NCBI GenBank assembly: GCA_024403775.1 | Contig: JAKSRE010000002.1 | Location: 1 to 64,000, forward strand | Direction of reading: 5' to 3' | DNA length: 64,000 nt | Source of the DNA: Clostridia bacterium | GTDB taxonomy: Bacteria > Bacillota > Clostridia > Saccharofermentanales > Saccharofermentanaceae | Shown: positions 34,513 to 43,870 of the stretch, piece after piece | Layout: the number at the start of each line of letters is the position of its first letter | How positions within the stretch are numbered: the stretch's first letter is position 1 | Notes under the pieces: generated by a model | What the model was told of the DNA's origin: nothing | The model's input: the letters and a program-made list of their open reading frames with translations, nothing else | Database searches by the model: none | Translations under genes and position numbers: made by a program

Positions 34513-36285
34513 ATGGCGTTCGATCGTTCTTTTTATGATAAGAGAGCAGAAGAGCTGAATGAAATTATTAAAGATTTAACCAAAAAAGCAAATCAATTGA
34601 GTTTCTTTAGATTGTTTTTGTTTATAGCTTTGGTTATATCTTTAATTTTTTACTGCAGAAATCAGTTGATATGGTTTCTTCTGTTAACAGTTTTTTTTAT
34701 TTGTTTGTTTTCTATAGCTTGTGTAAAACATTCACACATTAAAGCTTCATTGATTGATAAAAAATATCAATACGATATTAATACGCAGTATATAGACAGA
34801 ATTAAGGGAGCATTTGATACTCTCTTAGATAGTGGTGACGAATTTTTTATCAAAAATCATGACTATTGTAATGATTTGGATTTATTTGGAAAAAAATCTC
34901 TATTCTCGTTATTAAATATTTCAGAGTCTGATTATGGAAGAAGTAGTTTTGCAAAAGAACTGTTATTCTCCCCAGTAAATGATAGGACAATAGAAGAGAT
35001 TTTAAGACGTCAGAAAGCCGCAGAGGTTTTTGCAGCTAATCCAGTATTTTTACAGGAATATCAGGCTATAGCTAAGACGAAGAAAGTGAAGAAGACTCCT
35101 GCTGATTTACTTGTTTCTGATTCAGGTGGAAAGAATCCAAGTATAAAGCTGTGCTACCTGGCCCTTTTGTGGATAATTCCTTTATTACTGGCTTTTATTT
35201 CTGTTTCCTATGCGAAAGTAGCAGTTGCCTTCGTAATGATAATTAACCTGTTAATATGGTTTATGAATTTGCAGGTTTTTACATCATGTTTTTCAGGAAT
35301 GGAGCAGGCTATGCGCTCTGTTCCAGTTCTAATCAGGTTGTTTGAGAAAATTGAGCTATCTGAATTAGATAGTGAGATGGTTAAGCTTTTCGAGAAGAAG
35401 AAATATAGTTCGGTTTTATTGAAACTTAAAAATCTAAGTAATATTGCTGTATTCAGATCTCAGCCACTTCTAGATTTATTGGTAAATATGTTTTTTCCTC
35501 TGGATGTTTGGCTATATGTTAAGTTAAAGGATTATACAAAATCCTATTCAGGCATAATTAATGAAGGGGTAGCTTGTCTTGGTGAAATAGAAAGTGTTAT
35601 GTCTGCTTCAATGGTAGAAATTATTAGTAAAACTTCTACTACTCCAGAATTCACAGATGATGGTGCTATTTTTGAGGGAGAGAATATCTATCACTTATTG
35701 ATAAATCCTTCAACAGTAGTAGAGAATTCAATCTCATTCAATGACAGAATTGTTGTTATAACCGGATCTAATATGTCGGGTAAAACTACATTATTGAGAA
35801 CCATAGGTACTGTCTCCATTCTTTCTTATATGGGTGCTAAGGTACCAGCGTCTTCTCTCAGGCTGAGTAGGATGAGAATAATGTCTTCTATGAGAATTGC
35901 AGATAATCTTGATGAGGGAATAAGTACATTTAAGGCCGAACTTAATCAGATTGCTTCTATAATTAAAGCTAATAAAGAAAAAGAAACAGGAGATAAGATT
36001 CTGTTTTTAATCGATGAGATTTTTAGAGGTACTAATTCTGTGGATAGAACAGAAGGGGCACTTGTTGTGCTTAAGAATCTCTCTGAGAAGAATGTTTGTG
36101 GTCTTATGACTACTCATGACTATGCAATGTGTGACAAGGCGCAGGAGAGCATGAATAATATTGATTACTATCATTTTGCAGAAAAATATGTTGATGATGG
36201 TATTAAATTTGATTACAAACTTCAAAAGGGTGTATCGTACATATCAAATGCCAAATATCTGATGAAGTTAGTAGGTATTGTATAA
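34513..36285 (+). CDS. MutS-like ATPase with transmembrane helices
   Basis: The 590-residue protein ends in a MutS domain V ATPase: Walker A GSNMSGKTTL, Walker B ILFLIDEIFRGTNS and switch His in MTTHDY. Unlike true MutS it lacks the mismatch-binding N-terminal domain and has two hydrophobic hairpins, about residues 27-69 and 213-260, that predict four membrane helices. Such membrane MutS-like proteins occur in Firmicutes and Bacteroidetes, with no agreed function. The SD is weak and the gene starts six bases after the sirtuin stop, suggesting coupling. Confidence 0.87.
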   Translation: MAFDRSFYDKRAEELNEIIKDLTKKANQLSFFRLFLFIALVISLIFYCRNQLIWFLLLTVFFICLFSIACVKHSHIKASLIDKKYQYDINTQYIDRIKGAFDTLLDSGDEFFIKNHDYCNDLDLFGKKSLFSLLNISESDYGRSSFAKELLFSPVNDRTIEEILRRQKAAEVFAANPVFLQEYQAIAKTKKVKKTPADLLVSDSGGKNPSIKLCYLALLWIIPLLLAFISVSYAKVAVAFVMIINLLIWFMNLQVFTSCFSGMEQAMRSVPVLIRLFEKIELSELDSEMVKLFEKKKYSSVLLKLKNLSNIAVFRSQPLLDLLVNMFFPLDVWLYVKLKDYTKSYSGIINEGVACLGEIESVMSASMVEIISKTSTTPEFTDDGAIFEGENIYHLLINPSTVVENSISFNDRIVVITGSNMSGKTTLLRTIGTVSILSYMGAKVPASSLRLSRMRIMSSMRIADNLDEGISTFKAELNQIASIIKANKEKETGDKILFLIDEIFRGTNSVDRTEGALVVLKNLSEKNVCGLMTTHDYAMCDKAQESMNNIDYYHFAEKYVDDGIKFDYKLQKGVSYISNAKYLMKLVGIV

Positions 36286-36344
36286 TCGACAGTTTTGTTG
36301 GTAATGAGTAAAATTATATGAAAGTTATTTTGGGGAGGTCCATC

Positions 36345-37592
36345 GTGGATTCATATATTAATTCAGTTGATTTTTTTAAGAATACTAAGCCTGAAACTTT
36401 ACTTAAGGAGTATGGTTCACCACTTTATGTATATAATGAGAGTATCATTAGACAGTCTATGAGAACTGTTGCGAAGATTATCACTAAGTATCCTTTTATC
36501 AGTAATTATTCAATTAAGGCAAATTCTAATCTTGAGATACTCAAGATGGCATTAGAAGAAGGTCTATATTGTGATGCTATGTCTGAAGGTGAGATTAGAT
36601 TATTATTATTGGCAGGATTTCCTGCTGAGAAGATTTTCTTCGTTCCAAATAATGTAAGTCGTGAAGAATTACAGTTTGCTATTGATAATTCTATTCTTAC
36701 AAGTCTTGACAGTTTAAGTCAGCTTGAGTTATATGGACAGCTTAATCCAGGTGGAAAGTGCGCAATAAGAATAAATCCTGGTGTTGGTGCTGGTCACCAT
36801 GACAAGGTTGTTACTGCAGGTAAGAATACTAAGTTTGCTATCGCTGCAAATGATATTGATACAGCCATTTCTATTGCTGATAAGTATGATTTGAAGATTG
36901 TAGGCATTAATCAGCACGTTGGTTCATTGTTTATGGATCCAGAGCCATTCCTTGCTTCATGTCGCAATATTCTTCATTTTGCCGAGAGATTTGAGAGACT
37001 TGATTTCATTGATTTCGGTGGTGGATATGGTGTTCCTTATCATAAGCTTAGTGGTGAGGAAAGCTTTGATTTTAATGCACTTACTGAAAAACTAACTAAG
37101 TTATTGGATGAGTTCGTAGAGAAGGTAGGTTATACTCCTTTATTTAAGACTGAACCAGGTAGATTTGTTGCATGTGAAGGCGGTATTTTGTTAGGTAAAG
37201 TTAATGCTGTTAAGACAAATGTTGATAAGAAGTTTGTTGGTACTGATATTGGAATGAATATTCTTATGAGACCTGTTCTTTATGATTCATGGCATGATCT
37301 TGAGGTAATTAGACAGAACGAAGTAGTTGATAGAAGTGAAGGAACAGAGACAGTAACTGTAGTAGGTAACATTTGTGAATCGGGTGATATCATTGCAAAT
37401 GAGCGTGAACTTCCTGTGATTCAGAAAAATGATATTATTGCGGTACTGGATGCTGGAGCATATGGCTATTCAATGGCTTCGAATTATAATATGAGATTAA
37501 GACCAGCAGAAGTAATGATTGACCGCAATGGTAATGCAACTCTTATCAGAAAAAGAGATACTTTTGAGGATTTATTCAAGCAATTTTTATAA
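36345..37592 (+). CDS. lysA: Diaminopimelate decarboxylase
   Basis: This PLP enzyme makes lysine from meso-diaminopimelate. The product is 415 residues from GTG 36345, six bases after GGGGAGG; an ATG at 36318 in frame precedes that SD and is unlikely. The PLP lysine lies in SNYSIKANSN, the glycine-rich phosphate loop in IDFGGGYGVPY, then EPGRFVAC, the catalytic Cys in NICESGDI, and AYGYSMASNYNMRLRP. A 7-bp hairpin without a T-run follows the stop. Confidence 0.94.
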   Translation: MDSYINSVDFFKNTKPETLLKEYGSPLYVYNESIIRQSMRTVAKIITKYPFISNYSIKANSNLEILKMALEEGLYCDAMSEGEIRLLLLAGFPAEKIFFVPNNVSREELQFAIDNSILTSLDSLSQLELYGQLNPGGKCAIRINPGVGAGHHDKVVTAGKNTKFAIAANDIDTAISIADKYDLKIVGINQHVGSLFMDPEPFLASCRNILHFAERFERLDFIDFGGGYGVPYHKLSGEESFDFNALTEKLTKLLDEFVEKVGYTPLFKTEPGRFVACEGGILLGKVNAVKTNVDKKFVGTDIGMNILMRPVLYDSWHDLEVIRQNEVVDRSEGTETVTVVGNICESGDIIANERELPVIQKNDIIAVLDAGAYGYSMASNYNMRLRPAEVMIDRNGNATLIRKRDTFEDLFKQFL

Positions 37593-37645
37593 TATCAACC
37601 CCTTGATATATATGGCTGAAAATCTTTTTATTAACAGTTTGTTTG

Positions 37646-37674
37646 TTGATAGAAACTAATTGTTATATTAAAAT
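37646..37674 (+). promoter_or_regulatory. Promoter of the kinase/vWA/PP2C operon
   Basis: TTGATA at 37646-37651, a 17-base spacer and TAAAAT at 37669-37674 put the transcript start near 37681, downstream of two alternative upstream start codons and before ATG 37709. Confidence 0.7.
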
Positions 37675-37708
37675 GTATTTAAGTATTTTTATATTTGAAT
37701 TGGTATTT

Positions 37709-39415
37709 ATGAATTTTGATATTTTGGGACAAAGTGAATCATTATTTGTTGATTATTCAATAATTGCTGAATGCGCTGGTAAGAGCGTGTTCAGTGATTT
37801 TGTGTCTTTTATTAATTCAAGTAATCATAAAATTTATGTAGCCAAGTCTTTTAAATTATTTCATTACTGTGTTTTACATCAATCTGACGATCGCAATATG
37901 GTTTTCTCTAATGCGATGCGTTTCTTTTGTTCGTCAATACTTAACGAGCATCGTTTAAGTGAGATTGGTACGGCAAAAACTGAAGAGATTGTTAAAAGTG
38001 TCTCTCAGCTTTCTTTGCCGTGTATTATTACTACAGCAAAATCTATTCTGATTAAGAGAATTAGAGAGAAAAATCTCGATTTTGGTGGAAGAATTGGTAT
38101 TCTTGGTGTTGATGGTTTTGTTCTATATGATTCTCTTGAAGAGTTTTTTAAGAGTAATCAAGTTCCTGATATAAGTCCATTAGCAGCAAGAACTGAATTT
38201 TTGGATTCTTCAGTATTTTGTAATGTTGGAGACGTTGTATATACTGGTAATGGAATGCCTCTTACCCTTGACGAACGTTTAAGTGCCGGTGCAGAGGGTA
38301 TGGTTTTTACTACTAATAATCCATCTTTGGTTGCAAAAATATATCACAAGGGAATGATTACGCCTATGAGATGGCGTAAACTTATGCGAATGGTGGAAAT
38401 GGGTGTTAAGAGTGTTGGTATTTGCTGGCCTCGTGATCTTATTTTCTACAAAGATGTTCCAGTTGGATATACTATGATGAAGGGTAAAGGAAAGACATTA
38501 GGTAATGTGTTTGATGGTCCTGATGCCATGATGGACAATTTCCCTGACTGGACTCGAAGTGACATTGTAGATACATTGATTAATGTACTAGAGAAATATA
38601 TTTTCCTTCATATGTACGACATAATAGCAGGTGATATACAGCTTAAGAATGCTCTTTTGTTCTCGCCATCTGCTGTTTTTCTTATTGATATGGATAGTAT
38701 TCAGATTGGTAATATGCCTTGTCCTGTTGGTACAGAAGAGTTTACCGATCCTACTCTATGGGGAAGGAATTTTAGTTCGTTCCTTCGTAAGTTAGAGAAT
38801 GAAGACTATTCTATGGCTATGCTTGTATTTTCAATGCTGTTTTGTGGATTACACCCTTACGCTACTCGTAATGGTCAGGAAACTCTTAATGCAGAAATTG
38901 AATCTAAAGCATTTCCATATACATTGGATGATAGTGATGTTGAGCATATTCCAAAGGGTGGATATCAGTATATATGGGAATATCTTCCGGTTTATCTTAG
39001 AACGATGCTTTACAGTACTTTTAAATTGGGAAAGAGATATGAAGCAATCGACTGGTATGACGCAGTTTTACGCTACAAGAAAGAATTAGTTGAGCGCTCA
39101 TTTACCGATGAAGAGGCATATAAAGTATTTCCTAAGATGAATTATCACAGAACTGTTAATGCTTCTGTTGCAGCTCCAGTTAAAGATTTTAATAATGGTA
39201 AGCCTGGTTTTGCAAAGAAGACTTTCCAGCAGTCAATTATTTATCCAGCAGGATTTGAGAATAGTAACTCTAGTAGCGATGTAGCTTCGTTTAAGAGACC
39301 GCCACCACCTACTAGATCAGGAAGTCAGAATTCTGATACTAATAAGGCTTCTGCAAATAACAAGAATGATACTAACAAGAGCGGTTTATTCGGTGGATTG
39401 TTTGGCAAACGATGA
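37709..39415 (+). CDS. Atypical protein kinase of a TerY-P-like triad
   Basis: The 568-residue protein has an N-terminal alpha/beta domain (about 1-150) that may be PIN-like, a kinase-like domain (about 185-440) and a Ser/Asn-rich tail ending GLFGGLFGKR. Kinase elements are the loop AGAEGMVF, Lys210 in VAKIYHK, catalytic Asp309 in GDIQLKNALL, with Asn314, and the metal Asp327 in LIDMDS. All key residues are present, so activity is plausible. It leads an operon with vWA and PP2C genes, the set known as TerY-P or YegI/K/L in E. coli. Target unknown. The SD is weak. Confidence 0.82.
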   Translation: MNFDILGQSESLFVDYSIIAECAGKSVFSDFVSFINSSNHKIYVAKSFKLFHYCVLHQSDDRNMVFSNAMRFFCSSILNEHRLSEIGTAKTEEIVKSVSQLSLPCIITTAKSILIKRIREKNLDFGGRIGILGVDGFVLYDSLEEFFKSNQVPDISPLAARTEFLDSSVFCNVGDVVYTGNGMPLTLDERLSAGAEGMVFTTNNPSLVAKIYHKGMITPMRWRKLMRMVEMGVKSVGICWPRDLIFYKDVPVGYTMMKGKGKTLGNVFDGPDAMMDNFPDWTRSDIVDTLINVLEKYIFLHMYDIIAGDIQLKNALLFSPSAVFLIDMDSIQIGNMPCPVGTEEFTDPTLWGRNFSSFLRKLENEDYSMAMLVFSMLFCGLHPYATRNGQETLNAEIESKAFPYTLDDSDVEHIPKGGYQYIWEYLPVYLRTMLYSTFKLGKRYEAIDWYDAVLRYKKELVERSFTDEEAYKVFPKMNYHRTVNASVAAPVKDFNNGKPGFAKKTFQQSIIYPAGFENSNSSSDVASFKRPPPPTRSGSQNSDTNKASANNKNDTNKSGLFGGLFGKR

Positions 39416-39443
39416 TTAGATAATGAAGTTGAGGAGATAAGCT

Positions 39444-40169
39444 ATGGACAATATGTTTAATAGTTCTGAGTTTAGTAATAGTACAAAAAGAAGATTACCG
39501 ATATGTTTTTGTCTTGATACATCAGGTTCAATGATGGGTAATCCAATAAAACTCCTTAATATGGGTTTACAGAATTTTGTATCTTCAATTAAAGCAAATG
39601 ATGATACAAGATCTGCTACTGATATTGCTATTATTACTTTTGGTTCTTCAGTAGAGATAGTTATGCCATTTGGTAAGCTTAATAAAGATAAAGGACTTCC
39701 AGAAATTACAGCTGGAACTACTATGACTCCAATTGGTGAAGGTATTCTTACTGCATTAGAGATTCTTAATGCCCGTAAGGCTGGTTATAAGGATCTTGGA
39801 ATTAAGTATTATCAGCCTTGGCTTGTCGTTATTACTGATGGTGCTCCACAGGGTCCAAATGCACTGACAAATATGGAATTAGCTATTAAAGCTTGTAATG
39901 AACTTGAAGATGAAGATAAGTTAGTTATTTTTAATATAGGTGTTGGAGATGGAGCCGACTATGATTGCTTAAAGCGTTTGTCTAAGAAGCGTGCTGAACC
40001 TATTTCTGTTGGTACGACAGAGTTTGGTCGTTTGTTTGAATTCCTTGGTTCATCTTCATCTTCAGTAGTATCTTCTGGAATGAGTGATGATGCTTTGTAT
40101 AATATTTCTACTGAGCCAGAAGGAGAATCAGTAGGTGTGGATGACTTCTTTAATTTCCTTGACGACTGA
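39444..40169 (+). CDS. TerY-like von Willebrand factor A protein
   Basis: The 241-residue cytosolic vWA domain protein has a complete MIDAS metal site: CLDTSGSMMGN (DxSxS), a Thr in AGTTMTPIG and Asp in VITDGAPQGP. It resembles TerY and E. coli YegL, scaffold proteins encoded with a PP2C phosphatase and a kinase. A short acidic tail (DDFFNFLDD) ends it. SD GAGGAG; 28 bases after the kinase gene and 29 before the phosphatase gene. Confidence 0.9.
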   Translation: MDNMFNSSEFSNSTKRRLPICFCLDTSGSMMGNPIKLLNMGLQNFVSSIKANDDTRSATDIAIITFGSSVEIVMPFGKLNKDKGLPEITAGTTMTPIGEGILTALEILNARKAGYKDLGIKYYQPWLVVITDGAPQGPNALTNMELAIKACNELEDEDKLVIFNIGVGDGADYDCLKRLSKKRAEPISVGTTEFGRLFEFLGSSSSSVVSSGMSDDALYNISTEPEGESVGVDDFFNFLDD

Positions 40170-40198
40170 TTTATTCTTTGTTAAAGGTGGGGGGATAT

Positions 40199-41284
40199 AT
40201 GAATAGTCTAAAAGTTGCTGCGGTTACATTAATAGGAAACAAGCACAGACAGCGTGGTGTTCCTTGTGAGGATCATTCTATAGCTATTACAAAAAATGGT
40301 GTTAGTGTTGTATGTGTTGCAGATGGAGCAGGTGGAAAGAACTATACGCACGCTAGATTTGGTTCTGAAAGTATATGTAATACAATTGCTGAACTGCTTA
40401 CTGAACATTTTGATGCTCTTTATAATGAGAATAGAGAAGCAGCAGTTAGAAGTTTAATAATTGCTGCGCTTCATGTTGGTTTTGCCGACTTAATTGAAGA
40501 ACACAAGCTTGATTCAATTGAAAGATTGTCATCAACTATGTTGTTTTGTGCAATAAAAGATAGAAGAATGCTTGTTGGTCATATTGGAGATGGTTTAATC
40601 TGTAAAGTAACATCTTCAGCTGTACTGCCAATAACAATGCCTCAGAATGGAATGGATTCTTCACATACTTATTTTGTTACTGCTAATCATGCTGCAGATT
40701 ATTTACGATTGATTAAAACTACTACAGATGATTGTCACGCAGTATGCTTGATGACTGACGGAGTTCAGGATTTTGTATATAATGAAAATTCTGGAGTAGT
40801 AAGGCCTGTTGTTGTTAAGATGGCTGAGACTTTGGCTAATTCACGAGAGGAAGCTGAACAATCACTTTCTGATACTATTTCACAGTTTATTGTAGGTAGT
40901 TCAAACAATTCTGATGATGCTTCTTTTGGTGTTATCTATTTTGAAGATACTAAGGGTGTGAAGCCGGATTCTGTTTCAGGCGATGAAGATGAATTTCCTA
41001 GGGCTACTGAGACATTTAAAGATGTTCAGGAAAGTATGCTTAATTCAGTTAAGAAGGCTCGTCAGATTATTGTTGATTCTTCAAGCAATCAACCAGTTAA
41101 GACACAGGCTAACCGTGATGCGATTGCTAATAGTCCAACCGAATCTGTTCAGGCTACTGAGACTGACAATAAAACTGATATGAGCAATTATCGCTATGTA
41201 AATAAGTATGTAATGATTGTTTTGTATATAATTATTGTTATACTGTTAGTAGGATTAATTGGTTTATGGATTAGTACGCATTAA
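40199..41284 (+). CDS. PP2C-family phosphatase, tail-anchored
   Basis: The product is 361 residues from ATG 40199, after AAAGGTGGGGGG. PP2C metal motifs are present: PCEDHS, VADGAGG, GHIGDG, MTDGVQD and NSDDAS, so Mn-dependent Ser/Thr phosphatase activity is expected. A linker of about 80 residues leads to a single C-terminal membrane helix (about 335-357) and three residues outside, a tail anchor that places the enzyme on the inner membrane face. TerY-P phosphatases are usually soluble, so the anchor is notable. It should oppose the kinase in this operon. Confidence 0.9.
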   Translation: MNSLKVAAVTLIGNKHRQRGVPCEDHSIAITKNGVSVVCVADGAGGKNYTHARFGSESICNTIAELLTEHFDALYNENREAAVRSLIIAALHVGFADLIEEHKLDSIERLSSTMLFCAIKDRRMLVGHIGDGLICKVTSSAVLPITMPQNGMDSSHTYFVTANHAADYLRLIKTTTDDCHAVCLMTDGVQDFVYNENSGVVRPVVVKMAETLANSREEAEQSLSDTISQFIVGSSNNSDDASFGVIYFEDTKGVKPDSVSGDEDEFPRATETFKDVQESMLNSVKKARQIIVDSSSNQPVKTQANRDAIANSPTESVQATETDNKTDMSNYRYVNKYVMIVLYIIIVILLVGLIGLWISTH

Positions 41285-41336
41285 TTCTATTTTTGGGAAA
41301 GTGTTTTTTATTTATTGATTAGTTATAGGGGCAAAG

Positions 41337-42683
41337 ATGGCTAAAAATAAGAAGGCAAAAAATAGTAGATTGAATAGTTCTCCTGCTGTGAATATGAACA
41401 AGACAGAGAACGTTTCAGAAGGCAAGAAGTATGCTTTTACTTCTGGAGTTAAGGTTCCTAATATGAAGGAAATTCTTGCTGCTGCTTCTGATTTCGATAG
41501 TTTGGGAGTTGCAGATATTGAAGTTAACGTTACGCATGATGTATTAGTTACTGATGACGGTAAATTGAAGGCTGTTCCACAAGGCTTTGAAGAATTACAA
41601 AGACTTGGTGATCAGGTTGCTGAATCTGAGGAGCGTGCACGAGAAGAGAGAAAGCGTATGCTTCAGAAAGCGGTATCTATTCCTCAGTCTGTTGAGGATT
41701 TACGTGCTGTAGCTTCTAGTCAGCTTTCGGATGAGAGAAGAGCAACTGTTGAGCGTGAGATGCGTGAGCGAATCGAGAACGAAGAGTTAGAAAATGCAAA
41801 GATTGCTGCGCGTGCTGAAAGACGTAAGATGCAGCAAAGAGCAGTTGTTGATTTGTTGATAAAGAAGGAAAACAATGCTAGCGTAGTTGAGAAGAAGCCA
41901 GAAGATATTACTGAAGTTATTAGTAAGGAAGTTACTCCTGTTATTTCAACTGTAACTGAAGATTTTATTGCTGAAGAAATTAATGTAGAAGAACATTCTC
42001 CAGAAGAGCTCGTAGCTGACGAGAATATCAAGGCTGAGCCTTCTATTGAAGAGCCAACATTTGATGATTTTATAACTGAAGTTCCGGTAATCGAGGAACC
42101 TTCTTTTGAGGATTTGATTTCTGGTGAACCTGTTGTAAATGACTCTCCTGTTATCCAAGAACCTATAATTGAGGAACCAACTTTTAAAGATTTGGTAGCT
42201 GAAGTTCCTGTTGTAGAAGAAACTGCAGTTTTAGAGCCTATTCTTGAGGATTTTGTTTCTGAAGGAAATGTAAGTGAGACTCAGGCTGTTGAAGAACCAA
42301 CTATTGATGAAACAGTTGTTGAGGAAAAGGCAATCGAGGAGCCTATAAAGGAACCTCAGATTGAGACTAAAGTTGAAGGTTTTAAGACTGAGAGATTTTC
42401 ATCTATTTTTGCCAATATTAAGACAAAAGTAGAGGAAGAAGATAAGACGGAAAAGGTTGTGCCTGTCAAGAAGCAGGCAAGAAAGAATTTACTTACACCT
42501 GAAGCTTCTAATGAAGATTTTAGTGATATGAGTATTGAAGATTTCTTTGCATCACTTTCTGATTTGGATACAAATCCACAGCCTAATCCATTTGCTCCTT
42601 CTTCGGAAAATTCAGGCGAAGAAAAAGAATCAGCTCCTGAGATAAATTCAGATGTGCGTGATTCTTTTAGTGATTTTCTCTGA
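41337..42683 (+). CDS. Acidic repeat protein linked to the kinase/phosphatase operon
   Basis: The 448-residue soluble protein is not recognised. It has a basic N-terminus, a coiled-coil-like Arg/Glu region (about 95-180), then about 170 residues of degenerate acidic repeats of the form EEPxFxDFIxEVPVI, a basic patch (about 375-385) and a Ser/Asp-rich tail ending DVRDSFSDFL. Repeats are rich in Glu, Pro and Val with scattered Ser/Thr that could be phosphorylated. It is the last gene of the operon, 52 bases after the PP2C gene, and might be the kinase's substrate or scaffold; this is inference. Confidence 0.7.
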   Translation: MAKNKKAKNSRLNSSPAVNMNKTENVSEGKKYAFTSGVKVPNMKEILAAASDFDSLGVADIEVNVTHDVLVTDDGKLKAVPQGFEELQRLGDQVAESEERAREERKRMLQKAVSIPQSVEDLRAVASSQLSDERRATVEREMRERIENEELENAKIAARAERRKMQQRAVVDLLIKKENNASVVEKKPEDITEVISKEVTPVISTVTEDFIAEEINVEEHSPEELVADENIKAEPSIEEPTFDDFITEVPVIEEPSFEDLISGEPVVNDSPVIQEPIIEEPTFKDLVAEVPVVEETAVLEPILEDFVSEGNVSETQAVEEPTIDETVVEEKAIEEPIKEPQIETKVEGFKTERFSSIFANIKTKVEEEDKTEKVVPVKKQARKNLLTPEASNEDFSDMSIEDFFASLSDLDTNPQPNPFAPSSENSGEEKESAPEINSDVRDSFSDFL

Positions 42684-42716
42684 TTTAAATGAGATAAGTA
42701 TTTAAGAATTTTTTGC

Positions 42717-42765
42717 TACTCCTATTGGCTGAGATTTATATAGCCAGTAGGAGTATTATTATGTA
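42717..42765 (+). terminator. Terminator of the kinase/vWA/PP2C operon
   Basis: A 14-bp stem with one wobble (42717-42730 with 42742-42755) followed by TTATTATG. The end of the convergent mraY gene lies inside the loop. The minus strand lacks a T-run here. Confidence 0.7.
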
Positions 42766-43704
42766 AATAACATCTATTACAAGTCCACAGCATGAGATAA
42801 TTCGCATTGTTTTAAGTGGAGAGAAATTCATTTCCTTTTTTAGATGATCGTGCAAAGGGGTTCTAATATTCTTAAGAATAATGATCTTCTTGTGAAGAAC
42901 TTTATCAGAGATTCTGCCTATTGTAATCTTAAGGATACTAATTCCACCATCTAATAAGAATGGAAGGCCAATAATTAAATAGCTGAATGGAATTTTAAGG
43001 TACATTGCATAGAAGGCAATGAAGAAACCAATTGATCTTGAACCAGCATCTCCCATTAGCATTTTGCTTGGATAGTGATTAAACAACAAATATACGAATA
43101 GAGAGATAATGAAGAATATACCAAGAACGATTCCGTCACTATCGAGTGTTCCTCTAATATAAGATGCAACCATTAATGTAATAACTGAGAGTATTGACAA
43201 GGTTGAAGATAATCCGTCGACACCGTCAGTTGCATTTGTTGCATTAATTGATACCAGAAGAAGAGCAACAGCTAAAATCACATAGATAACCACATTGAAT
43301 GTGATATCCATACTGAACAATAGAGCATTTGTACCGAAGAAATATGCGATACAAACAGCGGCGATTACAGATACAATAATATCTAATGCGCCCTTTATAT
43401 ATTCGCCCCATGGTTTTTCTGATATATCATCGAGATAACCTGTTATCATCTCAATTAATAAAAATCCCAGAATGACAACAAGACCGATACTTATATGTGA
43501 AGTAAAAATCATACTGAATATTGCAAAAAGAGTAACAAAATAAACTCCGACACCTGTTGGTTTTCCAATGTTTACATTACTTCCTTGTACGAATTTTTTA
43601 CCTCTGTCTTTTCCGAGAATTTTATCTTTAAGAGGAAGGTTTTTTAATACAATAAATTCGATTACCAACAATGCAATTGATGCAATAATAGAAGTGAGTT
43701 CCAT
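42736..43704 (-). CDS. mraY: MraY-type phospho-N-acetylmuramoyl-pentapeptide transferase
   Basis: The 322-residue polytopic enzyme transfers phospho-MurNAc-pentapeptide to undecaprenyl phosphate to give lipid I. Visible motifs are GYLDDISEK (catalytic Asp pair), NATDGVDGL, LMGDAGSRSIGF and RTPLHDHL, the last matching the His-rich MraY loop TPIHHHFE with substitutions. About ten helices. ATG 43704 follows GGGAG; an upstream in-frame ATG at 43728 does not. It stands alone, away from a division/wall cluster, so a related sugar-phosphate transferase of the same superfamily is possible. Confidence 0.85.
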   Translation of the reverse strand: MELTSIIASIALLVIEFIVLKNLPLKDKILGKDRGKKFVQGSNVNIGKPTGVGVYFVTLFAIFSMIFTSHISIGLVVILGFLLIEMITGYLDDISEKPWGEYIKGALDIIVSVIAAVCIAYFFGTNALLFSMDITFNVVIYVILAVALLLVSINATNATDGVDGLSSTLSILSVITLMVASYIRGTLDSDGIVLGIFFIISLFVYLLFNHYPSKMLMGDAGSRSIGFFIAFYAMYLKIPFSYLIIGLPFLLDGGISILKITIGRISDKVLHKKIIILKNIRTPLHDHLKKEMNFSPLKTMRIISCCGLVIDVIYIIILLLAI

Positions 43705-43870
43705 AGTTATCTCCCGTGTTTTTCTCATTTAATGAGATTTTAAAACTGTTTATATAATACCATAATTTACTACGTATGTATTTTTGGTGAAATAACTACT
43801 TATTTATGTTAATATAATGTTCTCGATTGTTGATATAATTGAATTTAATAAGTTAGACTTGGAGGTCACT

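Noticed and set aside
37592..37609. Terminator after lysA
   Set aside because: A 7-bp hairpin is present but there is no T-run, and a promoter follows; support is too weak.
43729..43870. T-box leader before argS
   Set aside because: The region is only 142 bases and lacks the T-box core and a terminator.
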